From an uncultured Oscillospiraceae bacterium (GTDB lineage Bacteria > Bacillota > Clostridia > Oscillospirales > Ruminococcaceae): a stretch of 13,405 bases of DNA. Each line of letters opens with the position of its first letter. Positions within the stretch are counted from its first letter, which is position 1. The translations under genes were made by a program, and so were the position numbers. Positions 6,417 through 13,405 of this stretch are shown piece after piece. The stretch is from positions 1 through 13,405 of the forward strand of contig UQGL01000046.1 of NCBI GenBank assembly GCA_900540595.1, written 5' to 3'. A model generated the notes under the pieces. That model was not told the origin of the DNA and did not search any database. It saw nothing but the letters and a program-made list of their open reading frames with translations.

Positions 6417-7294
6417 CAGTCTTCCTCCTCGCGCTTTTTGCAGCGGTGCAACAGCAGCAGCAAAAGCAGCGCCTCACCGCCGATGACAAGGCTGCCCGTC
6501 ACGCTGATCCACGGCCATGCGTCCACCATACGCTTGACAACATTGCCGGTATGCAACTCCTGATACTGCACGGTCTGCGGCGTGGCGGTCTCCTCGTCCT
6601 CTCCATTATACGGCACGCGGGTGCCGCGCACAAGCATACGGTGGGTGTTGATGGCATAGGGCGTGCAGGTGACCAACGTGCAGTAGTCCCCGCCGGGGAT
6701 AATTTCCAGATCCTCGGTGCGTTCCGGCTCCACGACCTTGACCTGATCGACCTGATAGGCCAGCACCTCGTCCATAATGTGCAGGTAAAAGTGGTCGCCC
6801 TCGCCCAGCTTGTCCAGATCGGTAAAAAGCACCGCCTCGGCCAGACCGCGGTGGCCGGTCAGCACGCTGTGTGTGCCCGCGCCGCCCAGCGGATAGCTGG
6901 ACCCCTCGAGATGCCCAACGCCCTTGAGCAGCACATCATCACTGGTGCCCTCATAAATCGGCAGATTGACATCAATTTTCGGGATCGTAATGTAGCCCAG
7001 ACTCTCGCCCACATCCAACATGTCCACATAGCTTGTGCCGGTGTCAGCGGCCTCGCCCGCAGCATCGCGGTCAATGGCGTTGCTAAGCTGTTCATTGTAG
7101 CGGCGCGCGGCCTCCTTGGCGGCGTCAATTTTTTCGGTGTCCATCGTCTGCACGGTATCGTTGTAGCTTTCAATGACCGAGCTTGCGTGACGCTGCGCCA
7201 CCGCATTGCTGATGACGGGGTACATGGCCACGCCGATGCCCGAAGCGATCATCAGCGCCGCAAAGCCAAGCTTTAATTTGACAGTGGTATCCAT
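6416..7294 (-). CDS. srtC: Class C sortase, likely pilus polymerase (first sortase)
   Basis: A 292-residue protein with the hallmark class C sequence: GYITIPKI (100-107), LPIYEGTS (111-118), GVGHLEGSS (125-133), HSVLTGHRGL with catalytic His148, LVTCTPY with Cys210, and NTHRMLVRGTR with Arg219. Membrane segments lie near 8-25 and 260-283, the latter ending in a basic C-terminal tail. The typical D-P-x lid motif before the Y-x-x-M-L-x-V stretch is not present; the corresponding place reads DRDAAGEA (75-82), so the lid may be absent or altered. It is the first gene after the shaft pilin and a 264-nt gap; AAAGG about 9 nt before the ATG serves as ribosome site. It is the best candidate for the enzyme that cleaves the shaft sorting signal and links it to the pilin lysine of the next subunit. 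Function inferred from family; substrate pairing is not proven. Confidence 0.92.
   Translation of the reverse strand: MDTTVKLKLGFAALMIASGIGVAMYPVISNAVAQRHASSVIESYNDTVQTMDTEKIDAAKEAARRYNEQLSNAIDRDAAGEAADTGTSYVDMLDVGESLGYITIPKIDVNLPIYEGTSDDVLLKGVGHLEGSSYPLGGAGTHSVLTGHRGLAEAVLFTDLDKLGEGDHFYLHIMDEVLAYQVDQVKVVEPERTEDLEIIPGGDYCTLVTCTPYAINTHRMLVRGTRVPYNGEDEETATPQTVQYQELHTGNVVKRMVDAWPWISVTGSLVIGGEALLLLLLLHRCKKREEED
6424..6429 (-). promoter_or_regulatory. Perfect Shine-Dalgarno (AGGAGG) of the second sortase, inside the first
   Basis: On the minus strand AGGAGG ends 7 nt before the ATG at 6416, at optimal spacing. It is built from the codons of the first sortase's final acidic residues (Glu-Glu-Glu-Asp), and the stop and start codons share one base (TGATG). 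This fixes the start of the second sortase and supports translational coupling of the two enzymes. Confidence 0.8.
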
Positions 7295-7378
7295 AGGAAA
7301 GAGCCTTTCTGTAATGGTTTTGGGGTTATTTTCGCGTAAGCGCGCAGGCTTTTAGCAGCGGACACCCATTCAGCCGTA

Positions 7379-7393
7379 GGGGGCGGCGCCCCC
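7379..7393. repeat. GC-rich palindrome in intergenic repeat-like context
   Basis: The plus strand reads GGGGGC-GGC-GCCCCC, a 6-bp GC stem with a 3-nt loop, preceded by CCGTA and followed by GGCACCCCGC. The GTAGGGG entry into a GC palindrome resembles the element at 77-96 read on the minus strand. No T run follows on either strand. Likely a dispersed intergenic repeat or a minor RNA hairpin; its family assignment is inference. Confidence 0.4.
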
Positions 7394-7479
7394 GGCACCC
7401 CGCAGGGCACTGCCGAAAAATCCCTGTCCTCTTCTTAGCCGCCTCTCCCCTTGCGGGTATCGGCAATGTCCACAACCAC

Positions 7480-7517
7480 CCATAGGGGAAGTACCGTTTC
7501 CGGTCCTTCCCCTATGG
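7480..7517 (-). terminator. 38-nt hairpin with GAAA tetraloop after the shaft pilin (attenuator or RNA-processing element)
   Basis: On the minus strand the arms CCATAGGGGAAG and CTTCCCCTATGG pair perfectly over 12 bp. Inside them come one G/A mismatch, a 4-bp ACCG/CGGT stem and a GAAA loop of the GNRA type. The GNRA loop exists only in the minus-strand RNA, the sense of the pilin transcript, supporting an RNA-level role. It begins 42 nt past the pilin stop codon. No U tract follows (next bases GTGGTTGTGG), so it is not a standard intrinsic terminator; partial termination, or 3' protection of a pilin-only mRNA after processing, would fit the need for far more pilin than sortase. The structure is seen; the function is inferred. 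Confidence 0.6.
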
Positions 7518-7558
7518 TTTACCCCGCTATTTTGCTTTTGATTTTAAGATTGTGCGGC

Positions 7559-9703
7559 TTACGCACGCTTGTTCTTCTTTTTCAGGCTGAACAGAACGCT
7601 CACGCCAGCCAGCACCAGCAGCACACCGATACCGCTGAACAGCAGCGTGCCGAAGCCGCCGGTGACAGGCAACTGGAAGCCCTTGCGGTTGATAATGTTG
7701 GTAACAACATAACCGGTACTTGCATTCTCGCTATTATCAAATACCGTTGTTTTCTTGCTTACAGCATGTTTGACCAAATTACCCTCTGCATCGTATTCAC
7801 TCTTTTTGGTCCATGTAGTCTTTGCAGAAACACTCAGTTCCACTTTAACCGGAGCACTCAGCAAATTATATTGATCTACCGTTTTGGTTTCTACCAAATA
7901 ATAAGTACCGCTTGCCAGTCCTTTATATTCGGCTGTGCCTTTTTTCGCGGGATCCTCGTCAATACTCGTAGTTAATGTGGTGATTTTAGTCCAAGTACTA
8001 TCGGCATCAACTGGCAGACCAAGCTTTTCTGCTTCTTCTTTTGTGATTTTCTTACCTGCTTCTTCCGTCGTCAATTTCGATGTTTTTACTTGCTTATAAA
8101 GGTCAAACACCACGCCGCCCAAGCGAGTAGTTTTATTTTCTGCTGTTTTTACAATGTCGATTCTGAAAGTATAGACATAAGTAGTATCTTCAATGGTGTT
8201 TTCAGTGGGTGTCGGTTCTTCACCCGGAATTGTTGTCGGAAGAATCTGATTCGAATAATGCAATTTAACGGCGTTGGAGTTACCGGCCGCATCTACGCTT
8301 GCACTGTTCAGCAGCTTTGCATTATACTTAATGGTAAGTGTTTCGCCTTCGTAACCAGACATCAGGCTTGGAGTAAAGGAAATAGTAAAGCCGTTGCCAT
8401 TCGGGGTAACATCATAGAAACCAGTAACCTCAGAACCGTCCTTATAGACCTTGACACTAGCGCTATCATCTTCCAAGTTGGTCGGGGTATCATCAATCGA
8501 AAACTTCTTCAAGCTTACAATATTTTTCGGAACTTTAACCGTCACAACATACGGTACAGAATCGCCGATATTATAGTCTGCTTCTTTACCAGAGTTACCT
8601 TTTCGATCGGTTACCTTCTTCTCAACATCAGGGCGGTAGTTGTAGACATTAACCTTATTTCCGGTTGCATCCTTGGCATCAAAAATGTTGGTATATCCTG
8701 CCTCAGAATATTTAGTTTTTTCCGCTTCATCAGTAATTTCTTCGATGTTCTTGCCTTTCACTTTGAAAATATAGTGCGTTGTTCCGTCAACAATATATCC
8801 GTATTTGCCGGTGCTTGTTTCCTCTGTAAAGCGATATACACCTGCACTCAAATCAGAAACAACAATGGTTCCGTCCACAGCGCTGGTTGTCAGATTCAGA
8901 TCAGTGCCTGCATTATCAACGCCATTTTTTGTTGCTTTGGTAATCGGCGTCCAAGTTCCTGCCGCACCGCTCGAGCCTTCTACATATTTTTCAAGTTTAA
9001 ATTTATATCCTCCCATAACGGTAGAATCTTCAGTGTTGCCGGTCATACCTTTTTTCTGTAAAGTAATGCCTGCATATTCTGTTTTATTTTTCGGGTTGAC
9101 AACAATATCATACAACCAATTCTGCTCATCAACCGATGTCATGGGAACGGAAACCAAAAACGGATCGGTCGCGTTTGTAACAGAATCCGGTTTCCCTGTT
9201 TCTATTACAACATATAGACCGAGAGGCAAATCATTAAATTTTACTTGTCCCTCTGCGTTCGGGCTTTCACCAGTTTTCTGACTTGCAATCTTCGTACTCT
9301 CATAGCTAGCTTTTATTTTCCCAGACTCAACATAATCGGTAATTGCGGGCTGTTCCACAGGCGCATTGGCAGCATCAGTCCCAGTATACTGGTAATACTG
9401 CTTTAACCAATCCACATCCTGTACCTTATAAATAGTAAATTCAACACCATCCAGCTTCTTTGCCCCAGCCGGAATCAATGTGCCACCCTCACCATCATCT
9501 CTCGGATCAGTGCTACTTGTCGCGTTGTATTCATACTTATTAATTGTAATAGAACCTGTTTTACCGGTATCAATCACACTTGCGGCCTTTTTGGGGGTGG
9601 TCGTTGCCGGCGTACCACTTTCATCCGCCATTGCGGGCAGGGCGCAGACGCTTAGGGCCATGACGGCGCTGAGGGCTGCGGTGAGTAAACGTTTCAGTTT
9701 CAT
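7559..9703 (-). CDS. LPXTG pilus shaft (backbone) pilin with SpaA/CnaB-type domains
   Basis: A 714-residue secreted protein. Residues 1-26 are a signal peptide ending ALPAMA. An N-terminal SpaA-like domain (about 48-205) ends in WLYDIVVNPK (196-205), a variant of the pilin motif W-x3-V-x-V-Y-P-K, with Lys205 as the expected sortase linkage site. Further domains follow: about 210-355 (start YAGITLQKKG, E-box-like FTEETSTGKYGY at 292-303), about 360-488 (isopeptide-forming pilin fold, VEKKVTDRKG to NAVKLHYSN) and about 510-673 (FRIDIVKT to E-box-like YLVETKTVDQYNLL). The C-terminus has LPVTG (678-682), a hydrophobic segment and the basic tail KKKNKRA. Internal Lys-Asn isopeptide bonds are expected from the family but not shown. 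AGAGG lies 11 nt before the ATG, 55 nt after the preceding gene. Parts of this gene are clearly A+T-richer than the downstream MoxR and DUF58 genes. The shaft role is inferred from the pilin motif and adjacent sortase. Confidence 0.92.
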   Translation of the reverse strand: MKLKRLLTAALSAVMALSVCALPAMADESGTPATTTPKKAASVIDTGKTGSITINKYEYNATSSTDPRDDGEGGTLIPAGAKKLDGVEFTIYKVQDVDWLKQYYQYTGTDAANAPVEQPAITDYVESGKIKASYESTKIASQKTGESPNAEGQVKFNDLPLGLYVVIETGKPDSVTNATDPFLVSVPMTSVDEQNWLYDIVVNPKNKTEYAGITLQKKGMTGNTEDSTVMGGYKFKLEKYVEGSSGAAGTWTPITKATKNGVDNAGTDLNLTTSAVDGTIVVSDLSAGVYRFTEETSTGKYGYIVDGTTHYIFKVKGKNIEEITDEAEKTKYSEAGYTNIFDAKDATGNKVNVYNYRPDVEKKVTDRKGNSGKEADYNIGDSVPYVVTVKVPKNIVSLKKFSIDDTPTNLEDDSASVKVYKDGSEVTGFYDVTPNGNGFTISFTPSLMSGYEGETLTIKYNAKLLNSASVDAAGNSNAVKLHYSNQILPTTIPGEEPTPTENTIEDTTYVYTFRIDIVKTAENKTTRLGGVVFDLYKQVKTSKLTTEEAGKKITKEEAEKLGLPVDADSTWTKITTLTTSIDEDPAKKGTAEYKGLASGTYYLVETKTVDQYNLLSAPVKVELSVSAKTTWTKKSEYDAEGNLVKHAVSKKTTVFDNSENASTGYVVTNIINRKGFQLPVTGGFGTLLFSGIGVLLVLAGVSVLFSLKKKNKRA

Positions 9704-9758
9704 TTTTCTTCGTACCTCTTTCTCTTTATATTTGTTTGTGTAGAGGGGGACTTCGTTA

Positions 9759-12700
9759 TTAACGCCGGCCCCCTTTCTTATTGTAGCGGAACACCAGCAC
9801 CAGCAGCACAGCCACCAGCGCGGGCAAGCCTATCAAAAGCCACAGGCTGGGTGCATCCGCGCCCGTATGCGGCAACTCAAAGCTTTTGCGGTTGTTGATC
9901 GTCAGGGCAATGTTGTACACGCCCGTGGTGGAATCGTACTGCACATCGCCAAAGTCAGTAGCATCGCGCTTGCACTCTCCATCCGTTGTCAGCGTAAACT
10001 CGATGGCATCAGCCAGCAGGGTGTAGCCTTCGGCGGTTTTGGTTTCGGTCAGCCGGTAGTTGCCGGGGGACAGATTGTTAAATGTAAGCAAACCTGTTGT
10101 TTCTACGGTTGTACCCGCCTCGACACCATTTTTACCAAATGTGGCATCCAAGTAGCCATTATCCAACAGCTTCTCCAGCTTGAACTCCACGCCGCCCAGC
10201 TTTGTCTTATTCTCGGCGTCTTGCTTTGTGATGTTCAGGTTATACTTGGCATCTTGCAGTTGGTTGGTCAAAGTCAGCTTCAAGGGGGTTGTACTGCTCT
10301 CTTCAACTTGTACTGTGTTCTTGAGAATCGTGTATTTCTTGCCGTCAATCTCAATCACATTGCCCGCAGAGCCGCCGTAGAATGTTCCATCTGCCGTTGC
10401 ACTTTCCAGTACGCGGTAGGTGTAATTCACATGGGGATCGTCTTTCACATCAAATTTGTCCAAGCCGGTAAACGTTGTGACCCAGCCATCGTACCACGGC
10501 TTCAGCATAACGCTTCCATAGCCGTCAACATCCACCCAACCGTCTTCCTTTTCCGGTGTTTTTGTGCGCTGCAATTTCAGGTAGATGGCCGCAGGCAGTT
10601 CCTTGTTCGGAATATTCGTCGTGCCGTCCTGCTTTTGCCACTGCTTTGTAACCTCTAGGTCGATCAGCTGGCGCTTTGTATTGACAAACTTTGCTGTTGC
10701 TACATTGGCATCGTCCTCCACGACAGAACCGCGCACCCTTTTGCCGTCCTCGGTAATGGCGCAGTCTTTGCCGCCGCTGATGGTCACCGATTGCAGGTTT
10801 GTACCCTCCTGCGCAACTTCCGACACAACAAACCGTGTACCTACCGGAATCCTGTCAATTACGACTTCGCCGTACTCTTGACCACCTGCTTGCTTCTTCA
10901 CTGTACATTCGTACTTTTGTTCCGGAATATCCACGCCGAGGCCTTGGCCGCCGACATCGCTGAACTTGACGGTAAATGTAAATGTTTCGTTGAGCAGTGA
11001 CTCTTTCCCAGCCGCATACTTGCGTATGATCAGCTTGCCGGTCTTGACCTTGTTGGTGAAAACCACCTTCAGCTTGGTCAACTCGTCTTTGTCAGGCGTA
11101 TCGCTGTAGGAGCGGAAAACGAGCGTATTATCAGCCGGTTCCTTAGTAGCTATGTCATCATATGCGTTCTTGATTGGTTTTCCATTTTTGTCGTTTCTGT
11201 CAATCACCAGCTCTGTCCGGCCATCGTCTGGGGCTGTGTCTTTAACATTTTCCAGACTTTTGATATCCGGGTCTGTCGTCACATACTCACTCGCACCGCT
11301 TACATTTGTCACCGGTGCATCATTTTCGTAGACCGTCCAGAATGTATCATACAGATTCGGATCAACCTGCTCCTGCAGGGCTATGTAGCTGCCGCGGCGG
11401 AACTGATCCTTAAAGGTGACCGTTTCACCGTCCTGCAGCAGGAACTGGCCGTTCTCATCCACAACATCCCCATTGCCACGGTCGGAGGAAAACACGGCAT
11501 ATTTTGCGTTTTCCAACTGTCCGCTTTTGGCAGAGCCATAGTCTGGGATGTCGTACTGCTCGGTCGTAAAGCCTGGTTTTGTCTGCTCCTTCGGCGCACT
11601 GCGGAATGTAAAGTTTCGCAGGTAAATGCTGCGCGCAAAGTTATCGCCGACTTTGATGCTCTGGAGCATATTGTTGAAACCTTTATCGGCGGTTTCCAGA
11701 GATTTCAGCAGCAGCCGTATGGTGTACCACTGCCCCGGATGCAGCGCGGTCGCCGCACCGTAGACATCACTGCTTTGCAGACCCTTGCCGTTGATACAGC
11801 CTTTTTGGTTGCCTTGATTATCCCAAAGCTCCACATACAGGTTGCCCAAGGCGCAGGTATCGGCCGTTTCGCCCTCCACATAGACATCAAAGGTCAGGTA
11901 GCTGTACTGCCCTATATCGATTGCTGTACTCAATGGCAGGGTGCCGCGGCGCTGCTCTCGGTGCGCACTGGTTGGGTCATCCCTTGTGGCTGACCACAGC
12001 ACAGCGAGGTCTCCGGCCTTACTCTCTGGTGGTGGTTCCGATGCATAGGTCAAACTGGCGGATGTGTCAGACGGTTTTTGAGCGCCTGTATAGGCTGCTT
12101 CTGGGAGTGCTTTGGTTTCACCCTCTGTGTAAGAAGTAACTTTTGGGACGTAGTGGGTGGCCAGATTCTTGATGTTGAAGGTGAAGATCTTCTGGTTTTG
12201 GAAACTTTTCTTGAACAGCTCGTTTACTCCCGTAACATCGACCTTTTTCTCGACCTGCAGTTCGTTGTGGTCGGGGAAGTTGAACGCCACCGCCATGTTG
12301 GACTCCCACATGCCGCGCTCCATGTAGAACATGGTCAGCGTGTGGGTGGTGCCTTTGTCGAGGGTGAATTCTTTCTCCTTATCGTCCTTATCAACAATTT
12401 TGCCCTTCTTCTCGAATTTGACTTCTTTGCCGTTGAAGTAGACAGATTTGCCACCAGCACCTTCGGTGTAAACCACACCTCCTGCTTTGTTGGAGCTGAC
12501 ATAGGGGATTACGGTGTTGGCTGTTCCGTCAGTCGTCCGTCCAAATTCCAGCAGGCCGGACGCTTTACCGTGCGCGCCGCCGACATCCAGCACCAGCTGA
12601 CCGTCAATGTAGACCCACACATCATCGTCACCGGAGAAGAAGAACTTAATGGGGACTTTATCTTTGGGATCATTCCCTACTTGAACCTGACCGTCATCGG

Positions 12701-13328
12701 TCAATGTAAAGTCAAATTGCAGCTTCGCACCAAAGCCGTAGTTGTATTGGGATGCACCACCATTGCCAACGCTCTTGTTGAACGGGAAGAAACCGTAGGT
12801 TTTTATCTTATTGCCGTTTGCGTCCGTTGTTGTTTTCTCCGCGTTTCCCGCATCACGGTTTACTGATTTGTCTTTGTCGCTTGAATCTTTGGTGGATTTC
12901 AGATAATACTTGCTGTTGTCCTTGTCTTGCGTCAGATACAGCGAGGATTGGCTGCTGTCATAGTACCAATATTTAGCCTCCTTCTCTTTGTCGTTTGGAT
13001 CACTATTATTCTTAAAAACAGCTTCTTGCGTAAACGGGAAGGCAACATTCTCATACACCTTACCCAGCACGGTGTTAAAGGTGTTTTTGCCTTGCAGGAA
13101 GTCTTTGCTAAAGTGCGGGTCAACAAGACTTCCCGTACCTTTTAATACCGGCAGTCCGTTTGCATCGCCGGTAGAGGTTTTGTTCTCTACCAGACCTTGG
13201 AAGGTTCGGGCGAAACCGGCTTCGTCATTAGCATCTTTACCCGTCGTGTCCAAAACCGAGTTGTTTACGGCCATGAATTTTTTGTATTCATCTGTACCCT
13301 TATCGCTATTCCAGCCATACAGACCCAT
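9759..13328 (-). CDS. LPHTG-anchored fibro-slime/SpaA-type tip adhesin (5' end incomplete or disrupted)
   Basis: At least 1189 residues. Residues about 195-350 match the fibro-slime region (GDDDVWVYIDGQLVLDVGG from 233; FYMERGMWESNMAV at 334-347). A CnaB-like segment (FTFNIKNLATHY, 382-393, resuming at IPDYGSAKSGQLENA near 594 and DQFRRGSYIALQE, 641-653) is split by a roughly 180-residue insertion (about 400-580) that looks like a jelly-roll carbohydrate-binding module (YLTFDVYVEG, LYVELWD, GQWYTIRLLL, IYLRNFTF). Then come a DUF7601-like domain (about 763-885), a CnaB domain (887-1024), a SpaA domain (1028-1147), LPHTG (1152-1156), a membrane segment and the tail NKKGGRR. The ATG at 13328 is the first start codon after an in-frame TAA at 13367-13365, but there is no usable ribosome site and no signal peptide, although a wall-anchored protein needs one. 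In-frame residues upstream (TPFADVAKG) read like real coding sequence. The gene is therefore probably frameshifted, truncated or misassembled at its 5' end. Its role as pilus tip or accessory adhesin is inferred from size and operon position. Confidence 0.85.
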   Translation of the reverse strand: MGLYGWNSDKGTDEYKKFMAVNNSVLDTTGKDANDEAGFARTFQGLVENKTSTGDANGLPVLKGTGSLVDPHFSKDFLQGKNTFNTVLGKVYENVAFPFTQEAVFKNNSDPNDKEKEAKYWYYDSSQSSLYLTQDKDNSKYYLKSTKDSSDKDKSVNRDAGNAEKTTTDANGNKIKTYGFFPFNKSVGNGGASQYNYGFGAKLQFDFTLTDDGQVQVGNDPKDKVPIKFFFSGDDDVWVYIDGQLVLDVGGAHGKASGLLEFGRTTDGTANTVIPYVSSNKAGGVVYTEGAGGKSVYFNGKEVKFEKKGKIVDKDDKEKEFTLDKGTTHTLTMFYMERGMWESNMAVAFNFPDHNELQVEKKVDVTGVNELFKKSFQNQKIFTFNIKNLATHYVPKVTSYTEGETKALPEAAYTGAQKPSDTSASLTYASEPPPESKAGDLAVLWSATRDDPTSAHREQRRGTLPLSTAIDIGQYSYLTFDVYVEGETADTCALGNLYVELWDNQGNQKGCINGKGLQSSDVYGAATALHPGQWYTIRLLLKSLETADKGFNNMLQSIKVGDNFARSIYLRNFTFRSAPKEQTKPGFTTEQYDIPDYGSAKSGQLENAKYAVFSSDRGNGDVVDENGQFLLQDGETVTFKDQFRRGSYIALQEQVDPNLYDTFWTVYENDAPVTNVSGASEYVTTDPDIKSLENVKDTAPDDGRTELVIDRNDKNGKPIKNAYDDIATKEPADNTLVFRSYSDTPDKDELTKLKVVFTNKVKTGKLIIRKYAAGKESLLNETFTFTVKFSDVGGQGLGVDIPEQKYECTVKKQAGGQEYGEVVIDRIPVGTRFVVSEVAQEGTNLQSVTISGGKDCAITEDGKRVRGSVVEDDANVATAKFVNTKRQLIDLEVTKQWQKQDGTTNIPNKELPAAIYLKLQRTKTPEKEDGWVDVDGYGSVMLKPWYDGWVTTFTGLDKFDVKDDPHVNYTYRVLESATADGTFYGGSAGNVIEIDGKKYTILKNTVQVEESSTTPLKLTLTNQLQDAKYNLNITKQDAENKTKLGGVEFKLEKLLDNGYLDATFGKNGVEAGTTVETTGLLTFNNLSPGNYRLTETKTAEGYTLLADAIEFTLTTDGECKRDATDFGDVQYDSTTGVYNIALTINNRKSFELPHTGADAPSLWLLIGLPALVAVLLVLVFRYNKKGGRR

Positions 13329-13405
13329 ACCTTTGGCAACGTCTGCAAAGGGAGTTTCCCATAGTTAAAGATACCACACCCAATATCACAAACTCACGCT
13401 TAAAC
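13329..13405 (-). other. Window edge upstream of the adhesin ORF: probable disrupted 5' coding sequence
   Basis: In the adhesin frame there are 12 sense codons upstream of the ATG at 13328 and then TAA (13367-13365). The next frame reads IFNYGKL (13372-13352) up to a CTCCC run, where a one-base change would join it to PFADVAKGMGLYGW of the adhesin. That frame itself has TGA and TAA further upstream, within 15 nt of the window edge. No promoter or ribosome site can be supported here, and no frame shows a signal peptide. Confidence 0.4.

Larger units (their letters stand above)
7295..7558. other. 264-nt gap between shaft pilin and first sortase
   Basis: This is the only sizeable gap inside the pilus gene cluster; the other junctions are 55 nt or less. 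It contains a long stable hairpin at 7480-7517 and a GC palindrome at 7379-7393 (both listed separately), and a small 5-bp inverted repeat at 7297-7309 (GAAAG-GCT-CTTTC on the minus strand) overlapping the ribosome site of the sortase gene. I see no convincing sigma-70 promoter on the minus strand, so the sortase genes probably depend on readthrough or processing of the pilin transcript. Confidence 0.55.

Noticed and set aside
9704..9758. Separate promoter for the shaft pilin in the 55-nt gap (tataaa-like sequence).
   Set aside because: No -35 box at a suitable distance was found, and the gap is short enough for cotranscription with the adhesin gene.
13346..13352. C CCT TTG on the minus strand fits the X XXY YYZ slippery pattern and could join frame IFNYGKL to the adhesin by a -1 shift.
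   Set aside because: The upstream frame has stop codons near the window edge and no start codon before the site, so programmed frameshifting cannot be supported; a base error or mutation is simpler.

Overview
The window looks like a chromosomal segment of a Gram-positive Clostridia, most likely Oscillospiraceae of the Faecalibacterium / Gemmiger / Subdoligranulum type. This is inferred from the G+C-rich backbone, LPXTG sorting signals with class C sortases, fibro-slime/SpaA-type pilin architecture and GC-rich palindromic intergenic repeats; no rRNA or other taxonomic marker is present. All seven convincing genes lie on the minus strand, so transcription runs from high to low coordinates.

In transcription order: (i) 13328-9759, a large cell-wall-anchored pilus tip/adhesin-type protein (fibro-slime region, an apparent jelly-roll carbohydrate-binding-like insertion, DUF7601/CnaB/SpaA-like repeats, LPHTG) whose 5' end lacks a signal peptide; (ii) 9703-7559, the pilus shaft subunit (signal peptide, variant pilin motif, SpaA/CnaB domains, LPVTG); (iii) a 264-nt gap with a 38-nt hairpin capped by a GAAA tetraloop and a GC palindrome; (iv) 7294-6416 and 6416-5412, two class C-like sortases overlapping by one base; (v) 5408-4449, a MoxR-type AAA+ ATPase 3 nt after the second sortase; (vi) 4459-1346, one polypeptide joining a shortened DUF58 domain to a TgpA-like membrane transglutaminase-fold protein whose catalytic Cys is Ser and whose Asp is Glu; (vii) after an 82-nt gap with its own sigma-70-type promoter, 1263-244, a LacI/GalR-type regulator with a divergent DNA-binding head. 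Positions 1-243 show no supported gene.

The sortases are expected to join the shaft pilin through its pilin-motif lysine and LPVTG signal, with the LPHTG protein as tip or accessory subunit. The unusual part is the arrangement from 7294 down to 1346: two sortases, MoxR and the DUF58-transglutaminase protein are packed with overlaps or a 3-nt gap, as if made as one unit. MoxR/DUF58/transglutaminase modules are widespread but mostly of unknown function, and here one appears wired into a sortase pilus operon. With the transglutaminase residues altered, a structural, chaperone or substrate-binding role in pilus assembly is a reasonable but untested hypothesis.
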